Positions 1-8,135 of a DNA stretch of 10,123 nucleotides are shown here, one piece after another. This stretch comes from Phoronis ovalis (lineage: Eukaryota > Phoronida > Phoronidae), in contig JAOXYB010067589.1 in NCBI GenBank assembly GCA_028565635.1, forward strand, positions 1 to 10,123, in the 5' to 3' direction. Under the pieces are notes generated by a model. That model made no database searches and was not told where the DNA came from. It was given only the letters and a program-made list of their open reading frames with translations. Each line of letters opens with the position of its first letter. Positions within the stretch are counted from its first letter, which is position 1. The translations under genes and the position numbers were made by a program.

Positions 1-580
1 AGTCAGCCATTTTGGTTCCAAATGACCCCAAAATCAATGGGTTTCATTGTCACTATGAGTGTAATATCAGATTTAAACTTCAAGTGGATATCACATTCCC
101 TTCTCGAGATATCCCACTATCAGTGAATTTGACACGCTTGACGTGGATGCCAGTCGGCCATATTGGTTTCAAATGACCCCAAAATCAAAAGGCTTTATTG
201 TCACTATGAATGTAATATAACATTTAAATTTCAAATGGATACCACATTCCATTCTTGAAATATCCCCATTTGACCCGCTTGATGTGGAAGCCAGTCGGCC
301 ATTTTGGTTCTGAATGACCCCAAAATCAATATGCTTTAGTCCCACTGTGCGAGTAACATACCATTTAAGTTTCAAAATGGATATCACATTCCCTTCTTGA
401 GATATCCCACTAACAGTGAAATTGATGCGCTTGATGTGGACGCCAGTTGGCCATTTTGGTTCTGAATGACCTCAAAATCAATAGGCTTCATTGTCAATAT
501 GCAAGTAATATACGATTTAAGTTTCAAATGGATATCACATTCCCTTCTTGAGATATCTCGATAACAGTGAATCTGATGCG
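1..580. repeat. Tandem array, about 151-bp unit, four copies
   Basis: Copies begin at about 1, 152, 293 and 444, each starting with AGTCxGCCATxTTGGTT and containing ATGACCCCAAAATCAAT, CATTCCCTTCTxGAGATATC and CGCTTGATGTGGA. Spacing is 151, 141 and 151 bases; the third step is shorter because copy 2 lacks about ten bases around CACTATCAGTGAA. Copy 4 breaks off near 580 after GATGCG. Copies differ at scattered positions, so the array is not freshly amplified. It starts at the window edge and probably extends leftwards. The array lies in the intron after the cbEGF exon. Reverse-strand open frames in it are by-products: the unit is not a multiple of three and the frames have no coding signature. 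Confidence 0.9.
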
Positions 581-722
581 GCGGTTGCAGGGTAAATCCA
601 AAGTACCTCCAGCCTACTGCTGGGAGTACAAATACAGAAATATAAAAATTCAACTGTAGACATTATGCACAAAAATACAATAAAAAGGAAAACAACTTAA
701 AGTACGCTATGGACTACCTCAC
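1..722 (-). other. Intron downstream of the cbEGF exon (incomplete)
   Basis: It begins at donor GTGAGG (722-717) and runs off the left edge, so it is at least 722 bp. It holds the tandem array at 1-580. Positions 581-722 are ordinary AT-rich sequence with no recognisable exon or motif; the expected next exon would encode the start of the first YWTD propeller. Confidence 0.8.
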
Positions 723-854
723 CTAATGCTTTGCAAGTTCTACCATCTGGCCTGAGTTGATAACCAGGTACGCAGGAGCAATGAAAAGTTCCAGGATCAT
801 TAGTACATGTCTGACTACATGCACCAAACTCGGTAAACTTGCACTCATCTAGAT
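723..854 (-). CDS. LRP4: LRP4 exon: calcium-binding EGF-like domain 2
   Basis: The exon is 132 bases with acceptor TTTTTTATCAG and donor GTGAGGTAG, phase 1 at both ends. It encodes [49 protein letters not shown] at the start and [10 protein letters not shown] (Asn, four residues, then Phe) form the calcium-binding EGF consensus, and that Asn is the usual beta-hydroxylation position. [11 protein letters not shown] followed by a split Gly codon is the family's standard link into the first six-bladed YWTD propeller, whose exon must lie beyond position 1. The initial Asp codon is completed by the last G of the preceding exon. Nothing in the exon is broken. Confidence 0.95.
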
Positions 855-3800
855 CTGATAAAAAATAATGAAACATTTTAAAATTGTGTTCCATAAGGAA
901 AAGGAATTAATTTAATCATCATTATTAAAATAGTTTGCAATTACACAATAACTGACAAAGCACATGATGGGCTGTAACTTATCTATATGTCCTCTGCCAG
1001 CATGTTCTGTGTTACAGTAAGTATAATTAAAATATGTTGAATACATTGACTGAGATGTGTAATTTTATGCAGATATACACCCCTCATGAAAATTATAGTA
1101 CATATTAAAACATATTGTACTGATTAAGAGACTGCCCATCTAAGCTACAATTATAAACACCTGCAAACTAATAAATACTATATTCAAGTATTCTTTTAGT
1201 TCTTTACCTATGCAATGTTTAACATCAGAGTCCAGGACATATCCCACATCACATGAACACTGGGCACCGAGTCCTGGCACCTGGGTACACTTTTGTTCAC
1301 ATCCCCCGTTATTGTCCGTACAGAGAGATGCCAATTCTGGAATAATATCAAAGGTTGAGACAAATCTTCAATTTGGGAGGTTATATGATCAATAAAAGCA
1401 CATGTCAGAATAATTTATTAAGTACAATGTCATAACATGTGATGTACTCCTAACAAATCACAATCATTGTTTTCATACAATCCTGTTTGGTAGGTGCAAC
1501 TTGTTATTATTAATTATGTTAATTTATTTCCTTGTATTTTTGAACTTTTCCTTTCAAATATATTTAATAGATAGAAGGTAAATCGGAGATCATTACATGT
1601 TCTGGGCAGACTTTCGCGAATATCAAAATAATTCATCTACTGAATGCACAAATTTTGGAATCATAGAGAAGTATCATGCAAACAGAGAAATTACTAGAAT
1701 TTATTTAAATTATACATACCACAGTTCACTTCATCCGTGCTATTCACACAGTCAGCGACACCATTACAAACTTTGTGATTACCAATGCATGTGGTGTCAT
1801 TGCATCGGAATTGGCCAGGTCCACAAGTTGCTGTTTCTATAAGAGTATTAGACAATATTTTTGAGAAAAATACAATAAATTAAACTTTGATTGCTACATA
1901 AAACCCTAGATTGTACTGTTAGTATTGGAGACCAAATATATCTTATTGATTTTTACATACCTAGACAATATTTACAATAAAACTGAAAACTTTTGAGCAG
2001 CCATGACACATGAAGAAAAGTTCCTTACCACAGTCTTTTTCATCTGAACTGTCAGAGCAGTCATCTTCTCCATCACAATGCCAATTTTGGCGAATACATT
2101 GCCCAGAATCACATTTAAACTGATCTGGTCCACAAGAAATTGGAAATGCTGCAATAAACGGTAAGGTTATGACAAAGCATAGGAGTTAACTTAAATCCTG
2201 TTTTAGGATTTGTTTTCAGCAGACATTTTAGGCGAGGACTCCTTATGGTTGAAGTCCACATGTAACTGAATCAGAAGGAAAGTAGGCATAAAATACTGTA
2301 CACACTTTGCTTAATAACATGACAACCTTTAATATGAAAACAAGTTATCAATAACTTACTGCAATTTTGTTCATCTGATTGGTCATCACAGTCAAAATCT
2401 CCATCACACCGCCACGCAGCATTTATACATGCTCCTTCTCGACATAAGAATTCATTCAGATTGCAATCAGGTCTTCTTTCTGGAACATTCAATGAGTTCT
2501 CCATCAAAATTTATTCATTTCAAAAATGAGTTCAAATATAAAGAAATTTTCGGAGAGTGTTCAGGATATGCTAGGTAATAAATTTCTGAAAAAGGTTTTC
2601 CGGTATAAAAGTAGAGACTTAGGTACAACCATGTAAAATTTTAACAGAATAGTTGTTACTCGTTTGTTTACACTTAAGGGACAGTTGAATACCTGGGATA
2701 CAGTGCTTTTTTATCAAGCAGACTTTTTTTATTGGAAAGGGTGAGTAAAAGAACTACCAATGCTTAAAAATGGATGGTTCATTCACTTACGACAATTAAT
2801 CTCATCAGTCCAGTCACCGCAGTCATTATCACCATCACAGCGGTAAATGTTTAATATGCATCTGTTGGTGTGGAGACAGACAAACTCACTGATACTACAT
2901 GTTACATTTTCAGTTGCTGCAAGAATTCAATTCAAACACAGTAATAAGTTGATATATTTAATTTTTGCAAGAAAATACAAATTCAGAAAAACAAATCTGC
3001 TATTTAATGCACAACAAGACATATAGATTATTATTAAAATCCAACCTGTGATGACTTATTAACATATTTAGTGATTTTGAACAGGCACAAATATAGAGCA
3101 CAAACAGCACTGTCAGTGAAAGAATATTAGAAAATGACTTAATTCTTTTATCACACTTCGTAACAAATTAACATAGAAACACCATACCAGCACAATCTAA
3201 CTCATCAGATTCATCTGCGCAGTCAATGTCTCCATCACACTCCCATAGAGCATCAATACAACTGCCATCTCCACACTTGATTTCACTAGGACTACAAGTT
3301 TTCACTAAATAAAATGAGAAATCCATACAGTTTCGATGCAACAAAATCATCTCTTGTTTCTGGTAAAGTCTTAAAACACAATCTAATGAAACAGTTATAT
3401 ATCCTTTGTATGTATTTTGTGACAACACAATAGTGCTTAGTTCCAATGCTAGCACACGTTTGTTCAGGGGCAATGTTTTTACACAAATAAATTGTTTCAT
3501 TGAAACTGGTCTGTGGAAAACAGGTTATGCCACTGGTCCAGTGTTGCCATTGGTTTAAAACATGTTTCCTTGTTCAATCCACATTTATGAAATTTTAAAT
3601 TCAAGACTTTTTAGGATTTTAGCACAAAAAGGAATTGGAAATGTTTTGACAAGGTAAATTTTACCACAGTCTTCATCAGAGTTATCTCCACAGTCATCAT
3701 CTCCATCACAGCGCCACCTCGAGGAAACACATTTACCATTTCTGCACAGAAACTCATCCACAGTACAGTTTTTAGTAGCTGAAAAATATTTACAACTTTT

Positions 3801-5975
3801 CAACCAGCAACTAACACTGTTTGTGCCAGTTACAGATACAGGAAACTTTTTGTCAAAGCATCATGACTAAATATTACAAAGCCACAGTGTTTAGGTTTGA
3901 TGTGACTTAGTCCAAAAACATAAACATAACATACAAGTTTTACCCATCAGGAATTTTGTTGTATAAAGTTATAAAAAATATTATTTGCGTTCACCTTTCT
4001 CCCTAGGATGTTTCCCCATGTACCAATGATAAGCCCCTTGAAAGGCAACACAATTTCATCTCACAAGCTCAAAAGGCTCACAAACAAAGAAGATCTTGTA
4101 AATATGAACCTTTCTTATTGCAATTTCTGAATATCACCGCTACAAGATTTTGGGGCACCACCCATACAATACTAAATAAATAGTACATTTGGCACGAAAC
4201 AGTATATTTTGAGCATTAAAAAATAACCTACTGCGAAATATAAAATAACCATCATCATCCTCTCCATACCCTTTATAACTTACATTGTAAATAAATTTTA
4301 ACAGCTGTCATTAGAAGTAATTTTTAAAAGAAACTTTTTCAATGCAAAATCTCATGTTATCTCACGAGTCAATCACCATCTGGTGACTAGACTTAAGTCA
4401 TTTTACTTACCACAATTAAATTCTTCACTATCATCACCGCAGTCATTGTCTCCATCACACACCCATTCAGGCTGAATGCATTTCCCATTGGCACACGTGT
4501 GCTGTTCTACAGAACAGCTGGGAACTTTTTGATCTGAAAAATATTTTGTGCTAACAATAATGGTAACTCCCAGTTTTGTTTCCAAGTCATTTTAACTTAG
4601 AGCACTGGTATTTCACTCAATTTTTGTTGTGCATTGCGTTCTGCTCTCTATTCAGTTAGTTTTGGTAAGCATGTCAAGCCATTGTGATTGGAAGACTCCT
4701 GCTTTATAGTTTATTTACCACTACTACTTTTATATAAAATTGTCCAAAAATATCCAATCTCCAAAAATTCTGCCAACTTGACAAGTATGGCCTAAGATGG
4801 ATTAACATGAGGTTTACATATATATGCCTGGCAAATTAAAAGTTTTATGAATAAGTAATTAGTTTTTTAAAATGCAGAAATATATAAACTGGGTAACTTA
4901 GAAGAATACTGAATGAGAAGCAACAAATATTTCAACATGATTAAACAGAAGTGTCTAGCTGTTACACATATATTGTATTGAATCACTACCACAACAGTTA
5001 CTTTACAAACTCATAGTGATAGCACAAACATTATACAAGGCTGAGATAAGTCTATTTTTACACACAACTCTCTTGAATGAAAAACATGATCTCAGGTTGT
5101 CATAAAGTTATACAAATGTACATGTATATTCAATCATTCTCAAAGAGCCATCTGTAGACAACTTTTCCTGTACAGTGACTTCTTCTACACTTCTTTTATT
5201 TGTATTACATATTTCTCTGCTTTTTCAAGAGTTAGTATGTAATTTTTTAATGTTATTTCTATAAAATGACATATTTTGAACTATATTGAAGAAATAGTAC
5301 ATGTATCTATGTCCTACATTTATTTTAATAACAGCAAGTCTGTAATGTGCTATAAATATGATACTTAAAAGAAAAGTAAATTAGACAAACATTAACCTAA
5401 AACTACTGCTTTATTTAACTAATTTCTCAAGGGATACAGATAACCTGCATTAAAAAAGTAGGCTGTCATAACAGCTCCATCATAACAAATTCAATGTGAA
5501 TTATGATTTTATTCGTGATACCACTTGCTTTAAGCTATTAAATAAATCACTGTTAACAGTATTTATTAGGAGCGTTAATACAATGTACTGGTTACACGAA
5601 TTAGTAACATAGTGTGCATGGGTATCTTAATTAGGCACTTCATCTTCTAATTTTCTAATCTACAGCATAGTTGAAAAGCTAAAATTCTGCAAATCTAAGT
5701 CAGTCTTATTTGTGTGCATATAACAAAATGTCACAAGCCGATAAAAGTGTTTGAAGAGATAATTTGCATTATGGATGAAAAGATTTGAAAATACTAAATA
5801 TTCACAAAAAGATTTTTACCGCAGTGTTCCCCTTCATCATTTCCACGAGCACAATCAATGTCTCCGTCACAAATCCAATGTTTTGGAATGCATGGACAAT
5901 CGCCAACATCTGTGCGAGCACACATAAACAGATGCTGTGGACAAGAACACAGCGGAACTTCTGATGAATGTACAA
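723..5975 (-). CDS. LRP4: LRP4 orthologue, N-terminal ectodomain, partial gene (ten exons: eight LDLa, EGF, cbEGF)
   Basis: The exons in coding order are 5975-5820, 4533-4411, 3778-3665, 3304-3188, 2916-2791, 2479-2360, 2148-2029, 1836-1720, 1336-1208 and 854-723, totalling 1254 bases or about 418 codons. All junctions are GT-AG and phase 1, and the joined frame is open throughout. The domain order and a first LDLa with eight cysteines are what is known for LRP4, a large single-pass membrane receptor. In vertebrates it binds agrin and Wnt-pathway ligands or antagonists and partners MuSK; its role in this animal is inferred. LRP1, LRP2 and VLDLR are less likely because their LDLa number before the first EGF pair differs and repeats 1, 5, 6 and 8 resemble LRP4 specifically. 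The signal peptide is not found, and the propellers, transmembrane helix and tail lie off the left edge. Confidence 0.9.
855..1207 (-). other. Intron between EGF 1 and cbEGF 2 exons
   Basis: A 353-bp phase 1 GT-AG intron. It is AT-rich with a short pyrimidine-rich stretch before the acceptor. No repeat or RNA gene is seen. Confidence 0.9.
1208..1336 (-). CDS. LRP4: LRP4 exon: EGF-like domain 1
   Basis: The exon is 129 bases with acceptor TATTCCAG and donor GTAAAGAAC, phase 1 on both sides. It encodes [43 protein letters not shown]. Six cysteines in the spacing of an EGF-like domain are present, with the NNGGC signature seen in the non-calcium EGF that follows the LDLa cluster in LDLR-family proteins, and GY(x)L before the last cysteine. 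There is no DxDE calcium motif at its start. It sits between LDLa 8 and the calcium-binding EGF, as in vertebrate LRP4. A downstream continuation of the frame runs into the intron and is not coding. Confidence 0.93.
   Translation of the reverse strand, partial: NWHLSVRTITGDVNKSVPRCQDSVPSVHVMWDMSWTLMLNIA
1337..1719 (-). other. Intron between LDLa 8 and EGF 1 exons
   Basis: A 383-bp phase 1 GT-AG intron. I see nothing else in it. The plus-strand open stretch across 1597-1842 overlaps its upstream end and the LDLa 8 exon in antisense and is treated as chance. Confidence 0.9.
1720..1836 (-). CDS. LRP4: LRP4 exon: LDLa repeat 8 (divergent)
   Basis: The exon is 117 bases, phase 1 to phase 1, with acceptor TACTCTTATAG and donor GTATGTATA. 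It encodes [39 protein letters not shown]. Six cysteines remain, but the module departs from the family: Asn replaces the CDG Asp ligand, Lys-Val replaces the Trp region, and DxSDE reads NSTDE. Vertebrate LRP4 repeat 8 shows the same KLCNGVNDC type, so the CNGV form is ancestral rather than decay. The module carries two possible N-glycosylation sequons, NDT and NST, the second inside the region that normally binds calcium. It is the last LDLa before the EGF pair. The opposite strand is also open here over about 80 codons, which is a shadow. Confidence 0.92.
2029..2148 (-). CDS. LRP4: LRP4 exon: LDLa repeat 7
   Basis: The exon is 120 bases with acceptor TTATTGCAG and donor GTAAGGAAC, phase 1 to phase 1. 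It encodes (T)[39 protein letters not shown]. Six cysteines, the QFKC aromatic, the NW Trp and the SDE triad are all present. DGEDDC matches the corresponding vertebrate LRP4 seventh repeat (CDGEDDC). The longest open frame over this interval is a different, non-homologous frame; the LDLa frame is the coding one because it alone gives the cysteine pattern between valid splice sites. The flanking introns are the shortest in the window (211 and 192 bp). Confidence 0.93.
2360..2479 (-). CDS. LRP4: LRP4 exon: LDLa repeat 6
   Basis: The exon is 120 bases, phase 1 on both sides, with acceptor ATGTTCCAG and donor GTAAGTTAT. It encodes (Q)[39 protein letters not shown]. All LDLa landmarks are intact. 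[11 protein letters not shown] and CDDQSDE are nearly identical to the sixth LRP4 repeat of vertebrates ([18 protein letters not shown]), making this the most conserved module in the visible part of the gene. The last base of the exon is A, so the next residue, completed by the CA of the following exon, is Thr. An in-frame ATG 5' of the acceptor lies in intron sequence and is not a start. Confidence 0.95.
2480..2790 (-). other. Intron between LDLa 5 and LDLa 6 exons
   Basis: A 311-bp phase 1 GT-AG intron with a strong GTAAGT donor. No element or conserved motif is apparent. Confidence 0.9.
2791..2916 (-). CDS. LRP4: LRP4 exon: LDLa repeat 5
   Basis: The exon is 126 bases with acceptor AATTCTTGCAG and donor GTAAGTGAA, phase 1 at both ends. 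It encodes [42 protein letters not shown]. The Tyr in NIYRC sits where most LDLa modules have Trp, and GDW follows the fifth cysteine; the vertebrate LRP4 fifth repeat has the same pair (DIYHC and GDWSDE), which makes this exon one of the best orthology markers in the window. The second inter-cysteine segment (LHTNR) is one residue longer than in its neighbours. SDE is TDE, a conservative change. NVTC is a potential N-glycosylation sequon just before the first cysteine. The module is too short in open frame to stand out as a long ORF and was found by reading between splice sites. Confidence 0.93.
3188..3304 (-). CDS. LRP4: LRP4 exon: LDLa repeat 4
   Basis: The exon is 117 bases, phase 1 to phase 1, with acceptor TTTATTTAG and donor GTATGGTGT. 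With the split codon it encodes [39 protein letters not shown]. Six cysteines and every calcium ligand are intact. Ile replaces the usual Phe two residues before the second cysteine. GDGSCI and the following LW(x)CDGD resemble repeat 4 of vertebrate LRP4 (SDGSCIAEHW). The reading frame is also open across the acceptor into intron sequence, so a simple ORF call extends further upstream; the TTTAG splice acceptor and family length argue against that extension. Confidence 0.93.
3305..3664 (-). other. Intron between LDLa 3 and LDLa 4 exons
   Basis: A 360-bp phase 1 GT-AG intron. Its 3' part is open in frame with LDLa 4, which explains the over-long open reading frame there. There is no cysteine-module signature in it. 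Confidence 0.88.
3665..3778 (-). CDS. LRP4: LRP4 exon: LDLa repeat 3
   Basis: This exon is 114 bases with acceptor TTTTTCAG and donor GTAAAATTT, phase 1 on both sides. The module reads [38 protein letters not shown]. It is a textbook LDLa: six cysteines, the FLC aromatic position, the RW calcium-backbone Trp and an intact DNSDE. The acidic DGDDDC stretch is typical of ligand-binding modules in this receptor family. It is the shortest LDLa exon here because only one residue separates SDE from the last cysteine, where two are usual; vertebrate LRP4 repeat 3 likewise ends in SDEQC. An NCT sequon at the first cysteine is unlikely to be glycosylated because that cysteine should be in a disulfide. 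Confidence 0.94.
3779..4410 (-). other. Intron between LDLa 2 and LDLa 3 exons
   Basis: A 632-bp phase 1 GT-AG intron with a GTAAGT donor. Scanned on both strands for LDLa-like cysteine patterns and inverted repeats; none was recognised. Confidence 0.88.
4411..4533 (-). CDS. LRP4: LRP4 exon: LDLa repeat 2
   Basis: The exon is 123 bases, phase 1 to phase 1, with acceptor ATTTTTCAG and donor GTAAGTAAA. It encodes [14 protein letters not shown], then [12 protein letters not shown], then DGDNDC and GDDSEEFNC. All six LDLa cysteines are present. Two positions deviate from the family pattern. The aromatic residue two before the second cysteine (usually FxC) is His. The calcium-binding SDE triad is SEE, so one Asp ligand is replaced by Glu. 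LDLa modules are roughly 40-residue disulfide-bonded, calcium-stabilised ligand-binding units; this one belongs to the N-terminal cluster of the receptor. The introns on either side are 632 bp (downstream) and 1286 bp (upstream). Confidence 0.93.
4534..5819 (-). other. Intron between LDLa 1 and LDLa 2 exons
   Basis: A 1286-bp phase 1 GT-AG intron, the longest one fully inside the window. It is strongly AT-rich. I see no exon, no tRNA-like sequence and no clear terminal inverted repeats. Confidence 0.88.
5820..5975 (-). CDS. LRP4: LRP4 exon: LDLa repeat 1 (eight-cysteine form)
   Basis: The exon follows an acceptor reading TTTTCAG and ends at donor GTAAAAATC, both phase 1. It encodes one split residue plus 51 codons. 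The module runs from CSCPQHLF to EGEHC and has eight cysteines: a CxC pair at the start (about residues 10 and 12), C19, a second CxC (27 and 29), then C36, C42 and C52. Ordinary LDLa modules have six. The second pair sits in GDCPCIP, which parallels GECTCIP in vertebrate LRP4 repeat 1. The calcium ligands are present (D37 in CDGD, D41 before C42, and D47-E48), but the usual DxSDE reads RGNDE, losing the conserved first Asp and the Ser. The upstream partner exon should carry the signal peptide and end in a phase 1 donor; it was not identified. The first residue is xTT (F, L, I or V). Confidence 0.9.
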
Positions 5976-6019
5976 CTGAAAATATAATTTTAATAATGAC
6001 GAACTATGCAAAAACTAAG

Positions 6020-6224
6020 TAAGGCCTGGGAAAAAATATGTATGGATCTCGTAACCTGACGGACCATATTTTTTTTTCAGAAAATACCTGTTTTGTTATT
6101 CTTTTCACTGTGTTTCATGTTTTGGTCAATAAAATAAAAATTTTAAATAAATAAATTGCCTATATACCTATCCTATATGTTGTTGCCATGTAATAGAAAG
6201 CATACATATTTTTTCAGGCCTAAA
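6020..6224. mobile_element. MITE-like element with terminal inverted repeats and TAA target duplication
   Basis: The element proper spans 6023-6221 (199 bp). The left end reads GGCCTGGG then AAAAAATATGTATG; the right end, read on the minus strand, is GGCCTG then AAAAAATATGTATG. The ends are thus identical over 20 positions apart from a two-base GG insertion on the left. Both sides are flanked by TAA (6020-6022 and 6222-6224). Short length, no coding capacity, inverted ends and a TWA-type 3-bp duplication fit a non-autonomous PIF/Harbinger (Tourist-like) MITE; the superfamily is inferred from the duplication only. It lies about 45 bp upstream of the LDLa 1 acceptor. Confidence 0.75.
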
Positions 6225-7749
6225 GGATAAAATCACTTCACTTTTTCATGAAATCAGAAATATTATTTTTAGATAAAATGTTCAGATTACCCAAATTCAG
6301 ATATGACAGATGAAGCCTCAAATGCTATGGCAACACCAAAACCAAAACACCAAAACCTTTGATTAATTGCTAGAACTTTTCTAATTCTTTTTGTTTCCTG
6401 AGAAAGCAGCAGCTATGAGTTCTTTCATTATTTCTGACACATCTTGTAATACATTAAACCACCTTTGCACAAAGCCTCATTAAATTGAAACTGAACAATA
6501 AATTTGTTTGGTAAAAAGCACAAACACAAAAGAAGATTTACTTCAAATAGGGAAAGATACCTTTACAATCTTTTTGTTCTCTTTGTGTAATAAGATAATA
6601 TAAGATAGACCACATATTTATTTAAAACATAATCATATACTGTAATCTGACTGCTTTACAAAAATTCATATGTGCAATTAGTCAGAACAACATAAAATAG
6701 CACATAAATTAAAGTAAGGGGAATTATCAAACATCAACAACATACCCTGCAGGTATACCTTCTGACAGTAATGATTGATGAGGCAAGAAAAAGGATGATT
6801 ACATGCACTTAAGTTATAATATCATATTTTCAATTTCTGCATCTTAGCTTGCATGTTACTCTAGAAAATAGAGTGATTGGAAAAATATGAAGTTGTTTTT
6901 ATAAGAAATATTAAAAAAATTATTTTCATAAATGTCACTGATGCACAGCTCATCCAACAAAAATTGTTCTTCACCAGAAAAAATTAGATTTATGGCGTGT
7001 CAACATATTTCTTAGCTAAAACATATTTTCTATTGTGTACATAAGGAGATACTTCATTTGAAGTCAATTGCGATGTCTACGCATCATAGATTTTACAGGT
7101 AAATTGCAGGAACAGGTGTGTGTAGCTTAGAATTCCCTACATTTTATCGAGGTAAAACTGAGAGTTCTATGATGTAAGGAATCGTTAGAATGTAGTCAGT
7201 GCTGAAAAGTGAGAAAACAGAATACTGCAATTTCTTCATGTTTACTAACATTTGTAGTTGAGAGACAGAGAGCAAAGGAGGGAAGTCATGAGTCAGCAGT
7301 GTTCAGAGTCTGGACAACATTACAATTAATACTGTCATTTTTAACAACTTAATATGCATATTTGCTCAAAAAGCTATTAAAAACTGTGTTTTTGTATGAT
7401 ACATTTGCAGTACAAATATATGTTTCTTACTAAATAAATATATATTTTGATAGATGAATTGATTTTATTTGTGTATCATAGGTGTTAAGATATTAAATCT
7501 GTTTAAGTATATTTTATACAAATATAAGATACTGTGTCCCATAGGTACATTAATAGGAATTTATTATTATTTCAGGACAAAGCTGTGTACCCACTATGCA
7601 CAATATCAACAAGCAACCATCACATCAGCACAAACAATCTGCTACTTCACTACCTACCTACTGGTTATCAAACATGAGCTCAAACCTTCATTCCTGAATA
7701 TAGAAATACAGGAGAGCAAACCACAAAATTAGAATCACATGATTACTTT

Positions 7750-7809
7750 GTTAAATATTTTTCATTAAAAAATTATTATTTTAATTTAAAATTATTGAAA
7801 AATGTTAAC
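7750..7809. repeat. AT-rich imperfect inverted repeat
   Basis: GTTAAATATTTTTCATTAA (7750-7768) pairs imperfectly with TTATTGAAAAATGTTAAC (7792-7809) around a 23-base AT-rich loop. There are about three mismatches or gaps. In sequence this AT-rich such hairpins arise by chance, so it is listed with low confidence and no function is claimed. Confidence 0.35.
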
Positions 7810-7999
7810 CCTAAAATATAAGTGCCTTAATATTGTTGTTTGTATGGAACTGTCGAATAAATCCGAGTATGTATAGCAAGAAGCAAGGTATCGGAAACTG
7901 TAAATAAGACATACATGTATACATTCATGTACATGTACCCTATGTAGTACCCTATACTACAATGACCCTTACAGCTCAAGTATCAGTCCCCCTGAAGCC

Positions 8000-8135
8000 T
8001 GTACATGGTAAATATGGTGGTAGTTGTGGTTGTGGTGTGTCTAGTCCGAAGTAATGGATGCAGGGTTTGAACAAATTAAAGCACCCTCAAAAGAGGTTGG
8101 ATCCTTGTCCAGTGTGTAACCACTTCCCTAATGAT
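8000..8135 (-). mobile_element. Possible degenerate tRNA-derived SINE
   Basis: On the minus strand, TAGGGAAGTGG (8130-8120) matches the RNA polymerase III A box TRGYNNAGYGG at all but one position, and GTTCAAACC (8072-8064) is a perfect B box. They are 47 bases apart, longer than in a standard tRNA but possible with an extra arm. AGTGGTTACACACTGGAC after the A box resembles a tRNA D-arm region. No intact cloverleaf, terminator or target duplication was found, so this is read as a SINE relic. The outer limits are guesses. Confidence 0.45.

Noticed and set aside
169-653. Two minus-strand open frames in the tandem array
   Set aside because: They are created by the repeat unit, restart in different frames because 151 is not divisible by three, and show no splice or family evidence.
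1597-1842. Plus-strand open frame of 81 codons over the LDLa 8 exon
   Set aside because: It is antisense to a well-supported exon and has no homology signature; the histidine-rich part is the complement of the cysteine module.
2191-2209. Short hairpin AAATCCT / AGGATTT in the intron between LDLa 6 and 7
   Set aside because: A 7-bp stem is expected by chance in AT-rich introns and nothing else marks it as functional.
7131-7190. Imperfect inverted repeat around GAATTCCCTACAT and GATGTAAGGAATC, considered as transposon ends
   Set aside because: Matches cover only about a dozen bases with mismatches, and there is no target duplication or consistent boundary.
7469-7732. Plus-strand open frame of 87 codons
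   Set aside because: It begins at a TTG, has no recognisable domain, and its composition simply mirrors AT-rich noncoding DNA.
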